Below are positions 1-7,369 of a DNA stretch of 11,308 bases, in pieces. Made by a program: the position numbers and the translations under genes. The notes under the pieces were generated by a model. The model was not told the origin of the DNA, did no database searches, and was given only the letters and a program-made list of their open reading frames with translations. This DNA comes from Actinomycetales bacterium (GTDB taxonomy: Bacteria; Actinomycetota; Actinomycetes; Actinomycetales; Cellulomonadaceae). The stretch spans positions 1 to 11,308 of the forward strand of contig JAATES010000035.1 in NCBI GenBank assembly GCA_015655615.1, read 5' to 3'. The stretch's first letter is position 1. Each line of letters starts with the position of its first letter.

Positions 1-2969
1 GCGGCCTGCCGGACGGCGCTCGTCAGTCGCTCGATGTCACGGACTCCGGTGCTGGGCGTCGTCACCTGCGCCAGATCCCATGTGCCTCCCACCCCGAACG
101 GGCAGTCCCGGATCTCGATCTGGGGCGCAGTCAGATCCTCCCTGCTCAGACCGCCTAGGTAGCCGGTCTGGAAGAACCGCACGGCGCCGGGACCGACCTT
201 CGCCACCGCGCGTCCTGGAAGCCGCGGATCGAATCCGGCGGCATCCCTGACCCCCACCACGTCGAGGCTGTCGGCCTCATCCGCCAACCGGAGTGCCACG
301 CGCAGGTTCATATTCGCCCGCAAGCTCTCCCGGATCACGCCCGCAGGGCGTTGCGTGGCCAGCACGACGTGCAAGCCGAGCGAACGACCTCGCTGTGCAA
401 CATCCACCAAGCCGTCCATGAACTCCGGGACATCACTGGCCAATGCGGCAAATTCGTCCACCACGATCACCAAGGCCGGCGGGCACAACGGGTCGCCTTT
501 TCGTTCCAGATCGATGAGGTCCTTCGCGCCGGCCGCTGCCAACAATCGCTCGCGGTGGCGCAGTTCGGCTCGCAGCGAGGTCAGTGCCCGGCGCACCAAA
601 GGCGCCGTGAGATCCGTGACCAGGCCGACGGTGTGCGGCAAGCCCACGCATTCCGCGAATGCGGCACCACCCTTGTAATCGATGAGGAGGAATGTCACTC
701 GCTCGGGGCTATGTGCCATGGCGAGCGCCGTCACCCAGGTCTGCAAGAACTCCGACTTGCCAGAACCGGTCGTGCCACCCACCAGCGCATGTGGACCCTG
801 TTCGCGCAGGCTCAGCCTGAACAGCCCGGCAGGCTCCTGCCCGACGACCGCGTCGAGCAGTCCGGACTCGCAGGCCCAGCGGTCCATGATCGTGCGCGGC
901 AACATCGTCAGATCGCCACCGACCAGATCCGCATAGCTGACAGCAGCGGGCAGATCCGATTCATCGAGACCACGCGCCTCCGCATCCACGACGGCTGCGA
1001 TCTGCCGCGCCACGACCTCCGCATCGCGCAGCGGCACCCGCTCCAGGCTGGTCAGCGAGATCAGCTCCCCCTCGCGCACAAATCCCACCTGGGGCGAGCC
1101 CTCCAGCAGGGCAAAGGTCCGGCACGTCGCCGGCAGTAGGACGTCACTCCGAGCCAGCCAGATCAGGTGTATGCCGCAATCGGGCCCCTGCTCAGCGATC
1201 TCCAGAAGCCGGGCCGTCTCCACCACGGCGTCTGAGAGAACGAGGACGATGATGACGGGGGTCCGCGGAGGACTCTCGACTGCGGCACCGTGGAGCTTGT
1301 CGATGCCCTCCTGCGGTCGCAGGTGTGATCGAGGCGCCCCCCGAGGCGAAGGGATCTGTCCCTGGCCGCGCCGTGTACTGAGAATCTCTTGGAGGTGCGC
1401 CAAAAGCCGCGCAGCATCGAGTGCATTCCCTGCCAGGTGATTCCCCTGGACCGGGCTGTTGACGCTCCTGACATGCGGCAGCCATTTGAGCCATCCCCAG
1501 TTCGCGATCTGTGCAGGTTCCGCGAGACAGGTCACAATGAGGTCCTGCGGTGAGTGCAGACCTGTCAACTGCATGACTATGGCGCACAACGCCTCTTCCG
1601 CGACCCTGCCTGAGCCCACTACTCCCAGATTTCCAGCCCGGTCCAGCCGTTCGAGCACTGGCACCGGGCCGACCCGGTCGTGGCCGGCACGCAGTTCCTC
1701 GACCCGCTTCCAGGCACCTGGCTCGCTGTCTGTCTTCCCAGGGAGATCCCAGTCGAGCCGGGTGGAGAGCATCGCCTCACCCCAGCGCACTTCGCAGAAC
1801 TCCTGATGCTCCGGGCGCCTGGTCCACAACAGCCCACTGCGTGTGGCCATGGCGACCAGAACCGCTGCTGCTGTGGGGGATTCCGCCTGCCGCGAGCGGC
1901 GTTCCGAGTCCTGGAACTCCGCGATCTGCTCGGAGGCGCGGCGGAGCTCCGCTTCGAAGACGGCCATTCCCTCACGTCTCCGACGCCGAGTGGTCAGAAG
2001 AGAGTCGAGCCAGCTGGCGATCATGATCACGGGAGTGAGTACGACGAACATCAGGCTCATCAACGAGCGTGTCATCGCATACATCCCCGCCCCCATCAGG
2101 AGCGGAGCAGTCATGGCGACCAGCGGGGGGCGTTGCCGCTCAGTCCGCAGAGGCGGTGCAGGCAGCGCAAGAGTCATGCGCCGCAACCGCGTCACCACCC
2201 GGGCCGACCTCATGTGCACGACAGCCGGCTCCGTCGTCCGCCCGGGCGCCCCGGGTGATCGCGGACACGAGCCGTCATGATCATGAGGGGCAGTCTGAAC
2301 GGATGCCGGGACCGGCAGCAGCAGGCAGGAGGTGCCGCCCACCACCACCTCCGTGCCCGCAGCAAGCACAGCGAGATCCGTCCGAGAATTGCTGATCACC
2401 GTGCCATTGCGAGAGCCCACATCCGTGATCACCGCTCTGCCGTCTTCGATGTCGATGCGTGCGTGAAAGCGCGACACATGCGGGTCGGTCAGCCGCACCC
2501 GGCACCGCCAGTGCCTGCCCACCAGGTTCGCTCCATCCAGCAGGGGAAACTCCATGCCCCGCTGGGGACCCTCAAGGCACCGCAACAAGGCCTGGGGCTG
2601 GCGAGCGTCGCAGTCCCCGGGTTCGCGACGTCCGACCGGCACCGCCTGCACCCAGCTGCCCGATCGCACACCGGAAGTGGCCAGCGGCTCCGCCGAATCC
2701 AGCAGGATGCCGTGGTCACTCCCCGGCCGATGGACCCGTAGCGTCATCGGAGGAACACCCCCCGGCGCGGTCACCCGCGTCTGGCTGAGCGTCGCGGCTC
2801 CCCCCGCCAGGTGCGGGATGCTTGGCCCGCCTGGCCGGGCTGGTGTCACCGCCGGGTTCCCCTGCGCGATCATGTGCGCTGCCTGACCGACCGTCACCGT
2901 GACATCGGCTATCAACTCGAGGTCGACGGGTCGGCCTGAGTCACTGCATGCGGTGAGTCTGAGTTTCAT
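1..2969 (-). CDS. FHA-domain FtsK/SpoIIIE ATPase, EssC/EccC-like (3' part missing)
   Basis: A single open frame of 989 codons runs from the ATG at 2969 to the left edge, so the C-terminus is missing. Seen in order: an N-terminal beta-rich region; an FHA domain (about residues 130-215) with G151-R152, S166-R-F-H169 and the SRNGT motif at 186-190; two hydrophobic segments (about 283-299 and 303-321) followed by an Arg run and a charged, probably coiled helix (about 328-365); a linking domain; then an FtsK ATPase domain with Walker A GGTTGSGKSEF (731-741, K738), Walker B VIVVDEFAAL (834-843, D838/E839) and a downstream ATQRP motif. This order matches EssC/EccC, the membrane motor ATPases of type VII secretion, which usually carry further ATPase domains; these would lie outside the window. 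No WXG100 substrate gene is visible. ATG 2969 is chosen because the protein opens MKLRLT, as relatives do; the AGGAG upstream is about 15 nt away, which is too far. A cytoplasmic DNA translocase is less likely given the FHA domain. Confidence 0.85.
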   Translation of the reverse strand, partial: MKLRLTACSDSGRPVDLELIADVTVTVGQAAHMIAQGNPAVTPARPGGPSIPHLAGGAATLSQTRVTAPGGVPPMTLRVHRPGSDHGILLDSAEPLATSGVRSGSWVQAVPVGRREPGDCDARQPQALLRCLEGPQRGMEFPLLDGANLVGRHWRCRVRLTDPHVSRFHARIDIEDGRAVITDVGSRNGTVISNSRTDLAVLAAGTEVVVGGTSCLLLPVPASVQTAPHDHDGSCPRSPGAPGRTTEPAVVHMRSARVVTRLRRMTLALPAPPLRTERQRPPLVAMTAPLLMGAGMYAMTRSLMSLMFVVLTPVIMIASWLDSLLTTRRRRREGMAVFEAELRRASEQIAEFQDSERRSRQAESPTAAAVLVAMATRSGLLWTRRPEHQEFCEVRWGEAMLSTRLDWDLPGKTDSEPGAWKRVEELRAGHDRVGPVPVLERLDRAGNLGVVGSGRVAEEALCAIVMQLTGLHSPQDLIVTCLAEPAQIANWGWLKWLPHVRSVNSPVQGNHLAGNALDAARLLAHLQEILSTRRGQGQIPSPRGAPRSHLRPQEGIDKLHGAAVESPPRTPVIIVLVLSDAVVETARLLEIAEQGPDCGIHLIWLARSDVLLPATCRTFALLEGSPQVGFVREGELISLTSLERVPLRDAEVVARQIAAVVDAEARGLDESDLPAAVSYADLVGGDLTMLPRTIMDRWACESGLLDAVVGQEPAGLFRLSLREQGPHALVGGTTGSGKSEFLQTWVTALAMAHSPERVTFLLIDYKGGAAFAECVGLPHTVGLVTDLTAPLVRRALTSLRAELRHRERLLAAAGAKDLIDLERKGDPLCPPALVIVVDEFAALASDVPEFMDGLVDVAQRGRSLGLHVVLATQRPAGVIRESLRANMNLRVALRLADEADSLDVVGVRDAAGFDPRLPGRAVAKVGPGAVRFFQTGYLGGLSREDLTAPQIEIRDCPFGVGGTWDLAQVTTPSTGVRDIERLTSAVRQA

Positions 2970-3004
2970 TGCACTTGCCCGAGTCTCCTGATCCGCCAGC
3001 GCCA

Positions 3005-3051
3005 CCGGTCCGGCCGTCTGCCCAGGGTAGGGCTGCGCCCCGGCGGACCGG
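3005..3051. repeat. Inverted repeat CCGGTCCG / CGGACCGG
   Basis: CCGGTCCG at 3005-3012 is perfectly complementary to CGGACCGG at 3044-3051, with 31 nt between. Three more pairs (CCG with CGG) can be added on the inner side if one G is bulged. It lies between two divergent genes and just downstream of the putative minus-strand -10. It could be a regulator site or an RNA hairpin in the leader of the FtsK-like gene. GC-rich sequence makes such repeats fairly common, so function is not certain. Confidence 0.4.
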
Positions 3052-3054
3052 ACC

Positions 3055-3063
3055 TTATCCACA
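3055..3063 (+). promoter_or_regulatory. Perfect DnaA-box 9-mer TTATCCACA
   Basis: TTATCCACA matches the classical DnaA box exactly. It lies in the divergent intergenic region and overlaps the putative minus-strand -10 (TAAGGT, 3057-3052). I saw no second copy in the region, so this is not an origin of replication. A single box could allow DnaA control of the FtsK-like gene, or be chance. Confidence 0.35.
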
Positions 3064-3119
3064 GCCCCGCACGTCACTCCAGCCTCGAGTGCGCCTTCCC
3101 AGACGAGTAGCCTCCTCAT

Positions 3120-4016
3120 GTGGACACCATGACTCTGCTGCCGGTTCAGCAGTGGCTCGCGCTGGAGTCGGCGCATCAGGAGCGGGCGGACAGCCTCACC
3201 GCCGCCCGGCGGAATCGACAACGCAGCGGGCAACCAGATGAGGTCGAGGACTTTCTGTACACCTATTACCCGCTGCGCCCGGGCCTCGTACGTCGCTGGC
3301 ATCCCGGAGTCGGAGTCGCCCTGTCTGCGCCAGCCCCTCACCTCGCTGAGCGCAGCTCCTGGCGGTGGTACCGCCAGGAGGCCACCGCGGCGGGCCGGAC
3401 CGGCACGGTGATGTTCGATGCGGCAGGCTTTCTGGCAGATCGCCGTGCGGGAGTCGAGTGGATCGCCTCGCTGCTCACATCCACAGCCTCGCGCCCGCCC
3501 GCTCTGGGCTGCCTGGGACTGCACGAATGGGCGATGGTCTACCGCCAGCGCACGCATCGCCACGCGCTGCCGCTGCGCCTTGGACAGTCCGGCACCGACG
3601 CGGTTGTCGAAGCGCATCCACTCCGCTGCACTCACTTCGACGCCTTCCGGTTCTTCACCCCGGAGGCCAGACCGCGCAACGCCCTGCACCCGGAGCCGGA
3701 CACCCGGCTGGACCTCGAGCAGCCTGGCTGCCTGCACGCGAACATGGACCTGCTGCGCATCGCGACCAAGCTCGGGCCGGCAGTGCCCGGCGCCTTGCTG
3801 CTGGACTGCCTGGAGCTGGCCCGCGACATTCGCGTGCTCGATATGGAGGCCTCTCCCTACGATGTCCGCTCACGCGGCTATGGAGTGGTCGCCATCGAGA
3901 CCGCGGCCGGCCGGGCGGAGTATGTACGACGCCAGCGCGAGTTCTCGGATCGCGCCGGCCGACTGCGCATCCGCCTGCTGGCGGTGTGTGATGCGGTGCT
4001 CTCGGCGCACCGCTAG
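3120..4016 (+). CDS. Conserved actinobacterial protein, relatives often labelled 3-methyladenine DNA glycosylase
   Basis: 298 residues from a GTG start. I recognise the family as a conserved actinobacterial protein that databases commonly label 3-methyladenine DNA glycosylase; I see no helix-hairpin-helix or other glycosylase signature, so I treat that label as doubtful. Conserved-looking blocks are DFLYTYYPLRP (44-54), GCLGLHEWAMVYR (130-142), RCTHFDAFRFF (169-179), EQPGCLHANMD (200-210) and a segment near 230-245 with DIRVLDMEASPYD. The pairs C170-x-H172 and C204-x-H206, together with H135-E136, could form a metal site; this is inference. No signal peptide or membrane segment is visible. 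There is no Shine-Dalgarno sequence, but TAGCCT lies 6 nt before the GTG, as in leaderless actinobacterial genes. The ATG three codons in (3129) is the alternative start. It precedes the helicase gene by 124 bp on the same strand. Confidence 0.75.
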   Translation: MDTMTLLPVQQWLALESAHQERADSLTAARRNRQRSGQPDEVEDFLYTYYPLRPGLVRRWHPGVGVALSAPAPHLAERSSWRWYRQEATAAGRTGTVMFDAAGFLADRRAGVEWIASLLTSTASRPPALGCLGLHEWAMVYRQRTHRHALPLRLGQSGTDAVVEAHPLRCTHFDAFRFFTPEARPRNALHPEPDTRLDLEQPGCLHANMDLLRIATKLGPAVPGALLLDCLELARDIRVLDMEASPYDVRSRGYGVVAIETAAGRAEYVRRQREFSDRAGRLRIRLLAVCDAVLSAHR

Positions 4017-4032
4017 CGACAGCCTCTCCGCG

Positions 4033-4107
4033 CACGGCCGGCCCACCGTCCACGTCCGGCCCAGCCGCCCACGCTTGACCCCACTTCCCACGCCCGGCCC
4101 AGCCGCC
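4033..4107. repeat. Four imperfect copies of a 19-bp tandem repeat
   Basis: Units begin with CACG at 4033, 4051, 4070 and 4089, a period of 18, 19 and 19 bp. Copies 2 and 4 are nearly identical to CACGYCCGGCCCAGCCGCC, copy 1 keeps CACGGCCGGCCCA, and copy 3 is the most diverged (CACGCTTGACCCCA). The longest exact match is the 14-mer CCGGCCCAGCCGCC at 4056-4069 and 4094-4107. The array fills most of the gap between the 3120-4016 gene and the helicase. The unit length is not a multiple of three and no gene crosses it. It may be a small minisatellite or a set of protein-binding sites. Confidence 0.65.
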
Positions 4108-4127
4108 GGAGGATGGGCGCCGGGTGC

Positions 4128-4140
4128 GAGAATGGTCGCG
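4128..4140 (+). promoter_or_regulatory. Possible -10 element for a leaderless helicase transcript
   Basis: GAGAAT (4128-4133) lies 7 nt before the ATG at 4141 and there is no good Shine-Dalgarno sequence. The first base departs from TAnnnT and there is no clear -35, so this is only a suggestion. Confidence 0.25.
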
Positions 4141-6792
4141 ATGTCTATTCCTGGAGTCACGCCCCGTCCGGCCCCGCTCGCCGCACACCTGCCGCCTGCG
4201 ACGTCCGGCCGCTCACCCGATCCCGATCAGCTCAACGACGGGTTCACGGCATGGGCGACCGAGGCCGGATTCGAGCTCTACGACGCCCAGGCAGAGGCAG
4301 TCATGGAGCTGGTCACCGGCTCGCACGTCATCCTGGCCACGCCCACCGGCTCCGGCAAGTCACTGGTGGCGGCAGCGGCACACTTCGCCGCCTTGGCCGC
4401 GTTCCAGTCGCACACCGGCGGTCGGACCTACTACACGGCGCCCCTCAAAGCCCTGGTGAGCGAGAAGTTCTTCTCCCTCGTCCACCTGTTCGGCTCGGCC
4501 AACGTCGGGATGATGACGGGCGACTCGGCAGTCAACGCCCACGCCCCCATCATCTGCTGCACGGCCGAGATCCTGGCCAATGTGGCATTGCGCCGGGGCG
4601 GCACGGACACTGGACGCGATGCCATCAGCCAGGTGGTGATGGACGAGTTCCACTTCTACGCCGATCCGCAACGAGGCTGGGCGTGGCAGGTTCCCTTGCT
4701 GGAACTGCCTCGCACACAGTTCCTCCTGATGTCCGCCACGCTGGGCGACACCACCCGGTTCCGCGAAGACCTGGAGACCCGCAGCGGCAGAGCAGTGGCA
4801 GAGATCACCAGTACCCAGCGACCGGTGCCGCTGAGCTACGACTACGTCGTCGAACCGCTCGGAGAGGTCATCGAGGAACTGGTCACGACGCATCGCGCAC
4901 CGGTCTACGTGGTCCATTTCACGCAGAAGGACGCGGTCGAACGCGCTCAGTCCCTGCTCAGCATGACGGTGGCCTCGCGTGCCGAACGCGATCAGATCGC
5001 CGATGAGCTGGGTGACTTCCGCTTCGGTTCCGGCTTCGGAAAGACGTTGAGCAGATTCCTGCGCCACGGGGTCGGCGTCCACCACGCCGGCATGCTGCCC
5101 AAGTACCGGCGCGTGGTCGAGCGGCTGACACAGCGTGGGCTGCTCAAGGTGGTCTGCGGCACGGACACCCTGGGAGTCGGCATCAACGTGCCGATCCGCA
5201 CGGTCATGTTCACGTCCCTGGTCAAATTCGACGGCGAGCGCATGCGACACCTCACGGCACGGGAGTTCCACCAGATCGCGGGGCGAGCGGGCCGGGCCGG
5301 GTACGACACCCTGGGCGAGGTGATCGTCATGGCTCCCGAGCACGTCATCGAGAACCGCAAGGCCCTCGCCAAGGCTGGCGACGACCCGAAGAAGCTGAAG
5401 AAGATCGTCCGGAAGAAGGCCCCCGAAGGGTCGGTGAACTGGACCGACAAGACCTTCGAGCGCCTTCGCGACGCCGACCCCGAACCCCTGACCAGCCACT
5501 TTGCGGTCAATCACGCCATGGTCCTCAACGTGCTCGCACGTGCCCGCCGCGATCCGACGACCGATCCAGTCCAGGTCATGGCACACCTGCTGACCAGCAA
5601 CCATGACAACGAAGCCCAGAAACGCGCCCACGTGCGGCGCACCCTCCAGATCTATCGGTCCCTGCGCCAGACGGAGCTGCTCTCCCACACCACCGTGCGC
5701 GATGCCGGCGGGAAGCCCCGTCCCGTCGTGCGATTGACCCGGGACCTGCCCGACGACTTCGCGCTGAATCAGCCGCTGTCGCCCTTCGCCCTGGCAGCAC
5801 AGGACCTTCTCGCACTCGACTCCCCGACCCACACCCTCGATGTGGTCTCCGTCATCGAGGCCACCCTCGACGATCCCCGCCAGGTCCTGTACGGACAACA
5901 GCGCGCCGCCAAGGGCGAAGCCATCGGCGCCATGAAGGCGGAGGGCTACGACTACGACGAGCGCATGGCCGCGCTCGAGGACGTCACCTGGCCCAAGCCG
6001 CTGGACGACCTGCTCGCCCCGGCCTTCGCCACCTACAAGAGGACCAATCCCTGGGTCGCCGACCTTGAGCTCAGCCCCAAGTCCGTGGTCCGCGACATGC
6101 TGGAGACGGCGGCGACCTTCACCGAGTTCGTGTCGACCTACGGTCTGGAACGCACCGAGGGAGTCGTCCTGCGCTACCTCGCCGACGCCTACCGGGCCTT
6201 GCGTCAGACCGTGGCGGCCGACCACCGGACCGAGGAGGTCGAAGACGTGGTCGAATGGCTTGGCGAGTTGGTCCGCGGCGTGGACTCCAGCCTGCTCGAC
6301 GAGTGGGAACGCCTGGCCAATCCTGTCGACGACGACGCCGATGGCCTCGTCGGGGACGGGCCGCTGGCGGGGACCGGCGAGGAGGCGCCCGCGCGTCCGG
6401 TGACCGGCAACGCCAGGGCCTTCCGCGTGCTGGTCCGCAACGCCATGTTCCGCCGGGTCGAGCTGGCCGCACGCGAGAGGTACGCCGCACTCGGCGCTCT
6501 CGACGGAGCCGGTGGCTGGGACGGCGATACCTGGGCGGACGCGCTGAACCCGATGTTAGAGGAGTACGGCGATGACGCCATCGGATTCGATGCAGCCGCC
6601 CGCGGCCCGCAGCTGGTGCAGATCACGGAATCGGTCGACGGCGATCCGCGCCGGTGGCTCGTGCGGCAGGTTCTCGACGATCCGGACCACACCGGCGACT
6701 GGGCGATCACAGCGCAGATCGATCTCGACGCCAGCGATGAAGCAGGCGTGGTCGTGCTGCAGATCCTGGCCGTCGGACCGCATTCCGGGTGA
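4141..6792 (+). CDS. Ski2-like DEAD/DEAH-box RNA helicase with DUF3516-type C-terminus
   Basis: 883 residues. ATP-dependent helicase of superfamily 2, probably acting on RNA in the cytoplasm. Seen: Q-like motif LYDAQAEAV; Walker A ATPTGSGKS (66-74, K73); TAPLKALV motif Ia; Walker B DEFH (168-171); SAT motif at 198-200; the Ski2-like HHAG (314-317); motif V GTDTLGVGINVP (340-351); motif VI HQIAGRAGRAGY (377-388, both arginines present). The roughly 470 residues after the core match the long C-terminal region (DUF3516) of actinobacterial members as I recall them. The frame is open back to 3418, but that stretch overlaps the 3120-4016 gene and reads as an off-frame shadow. ATG 4141 (protein MSIPGV) is preferred over ATG 4132; neither has a good ribosome binding site. 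A TTA leucine codon, rare here, occurs at residue 806. The gene ends 79 bp before the ybaK-like gene. Confidence 0.93.
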   Translation: MSIPGVTPRPAPLAAHLPPATSGRSPDPDQLNDGFTAWATEAGFELYDAQAEAVMELVTGSHVILATPTGSGKSLVAAAAHFAALAAFQSHTGGRTYYTAPLKALVSEKFFSLVHLFGSANVGMMTGDSAVNAHAPIICCTAEILANVALRRGGTDTGRDAISQVVMDEFHFYADPQRGWAWQVPLLELPRTQFLLMSATLGDTTRFREDLETRSGRAVAEITSTQRPVPLSYDYVVEPLGEVIEELVTTHRAPVYVVHFTQKDAVERAQSLLSMTVASRAERDQIADELGDFRFGSGFGKTLSRFLRHGVGVHHAGMLPKYRRVVERLTQRGLLKVVCGTDTLGVGINVPIRTVMFTSLVKFDGERMRHLTAREFHQIAGRAGRAGYDTLGEVIVMAPEHVIENRKALAKAGDDPKKLKKIVRKKAPEGSVNWTDKTFERLRDADPEPLTSHFAVNHAMVLNVLARARRDPTTDPVQVMAHLLTSNHDNEAQKRAHVRRTLQIYRSLRQTELLSHTTVRDAGGKPRPVVRLTRDLPDDFALNQPLSPFALAAQDLLALDSPTHTLDVVSVIEATLDDPRQVLYGQQRAAKGEAIGAMKAEGYDYDERMAALEDVTWPKPLDDLLAPAFATYKRTNPWVADLELSPKSVVRDMLETAATFTEFVSTYGLERTEGVVLRYLADAYRALRQTVAADHRTEEVEDVVEWLGELVRGVDSSLLDEWERLANPVDDDADGLVGDGPLAGTGEEAPARPVTGNARAFRVLVRNAMFRRVELAARERYAALGALDGAGGWDGDTWADALNPMLEEYGDDAIGFDAAARGPQLVQITESVDGDPRRWLVRQVLDDPDHTGDWAITAQIDLDASDEAGVVVLQILAVGPHSG

Positions 6793-6871
6793 GCCTCGGT
6801 TCTCGCAGCACACGATGATCGCCACCATGGGGTCGGCTACCGTGGAGTCGACCTGGGAAAGGAGCGTCGCA
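6793..6871 (+). promoter_or_regulatory. Intergenic region with ribosome binding site for the ybaK-like gene
   Basis: The strong Shine-Dalgarno AAAGGAG (6858-6864) lies 7 nt before the GTG at 6872 and decides that start over earlier in-frame ATGs. TACCGT (near 6839) fits a -10 pattern, so the ybaK-yggS pair may have its own promoter; no -35 stands out. I see no terminator hairpin after the helicase. Confidence 0.5.
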
Positions 6872-7369
6872 GTGACGCACAAGAAGACCGCACCCGGCGG
6901 GACCCCGGCGCTGACCCTTCTCGATCGCACGGGCACTGCACACACCGTTCATGCCTATGAGCACGATCCTGCCACTCCGCTGGGCTATGGCGCGGAGGCA
7001 GCCGCCGTCCTGGGCATCGACCCCGAGCGGGTGTACAAGACGCTGATCGCCAAGGTGGATGGGCGACTCGTGGTCGGGGTCGTCCCCGTCAGCGGCAAGC
7101 TCGATCTGAGGCTGCTGGCGCGGGCTGTGGGCGGGAAGAAAGCGGCGCTGGCCGATCCGGCCGAGGCCGAACGGGCCACCGGCTATGTGGTCGGCGGGAT
7201 CTCCCCGCTGGGACAGCGACTCGTCCACCCCACGGTGCTCGACTCGAGCGTGTTCACGCATCAGCACGTTGTCGTCTCGGCCGGCCGTCGCGGACTCGAC
7301 ATCGGGCTCGCCCCCCAGGATCTGGTGTCCCTCACCTCAGCTCTGATTGCGGAGATCGCGCGTGCCTGA
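6872..7369 (+). CDS. ybaK: YbaK/EbsC-family aminoacyl-tRNA deacylase
   Basis: 165 residues, close to the usual length of about 155-160. The family trans-edits mischarged tRNA, chiefly Cys-tRNA(Pro), in the cytoplasm. Seen: the opening around HTVHAYEHDP; ERVYKTLIAK with K56, at the position of the conserved catalytic-site lysine of YbaK; VVPVSGKLDLRLLARAVGGK; the GGISPLGQ loop; and the late block VHPTVLDSSVF. These follow the YbaK order throughout. A longer frame open from 6572 overlaps the helicase and was rejected, because AAAGGAG lies 7 nt before the GTG at 6872. The end overlaps the start of the yggS-like gene by 8 nt, so the two are probably translated from one mRNA. Substrate preference cannot be read from the sequence. 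Confidence 0.9.
   Translation: MTHKKTAPGGTPALTLLDRTGTAHTVHAYEHDPATPLGYGAEAAAVLGIDPERVYKTLIAKVDGRLVVGVVPVSGKLDLRLLARAVGGKKAALADPAEAERATGYVVGGISPLGQRLVHPTVLDSSVFTHQHVVVSAGRRGLDIGLAPQDLVSLTSALIAEIARA

Larger units (their letters stand above)
2970..3119. promoter_or_regulatory. Divergent intergenic region between the FtsK-like gene and 3120
   Basis: These 150 bases separate two divergent genes and must hold both promoters. On the minus strand, TAAGGT (3057-3052) fits the actinobacterial -10 pattern TAnnnT and would give the FtsK-like gene a leader of about 75 nt. On the plus strand, TAGCCT (3108-3113) lies 6 nt before the GTG at 3120. The region also holds an 8-bp inverted repeat and a DnaA-box 9-mer, listed separately. 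No -35 element stands out on either strand, so the promoter calls are inference. Confidence 0.4.

Noticed and set aside
351..1139. 262-codon plus-strand frame and other frames across 1-2969
   Set aside because: They oppose or shift against the FtsK-like frame, which has intact FHA, Walker A and Walker B motifs in a single continuous phase.
3418..4140. N-terminal extension of the helicase frame
   Set aside because: It overlaps the 3120-4016 gene in another frame and crosses the tandem repeat; its residues are Arg/Ser/Pro-rich and unlike any helicase N-terminus.
4360..6225. 621-codon open frame on the minus strand
   Set aside because: It lies wholly antisense to the helicase, whose motifs are clear. 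Its translation has no recognisable domain and reflects third-position GC bias.
6572..6871. N-terminal extension of the ybaK-like frame
   Set aside because: It overlaps the helicase end and a strong ribosome site precedes GTG 6872, which gives the normal family length.
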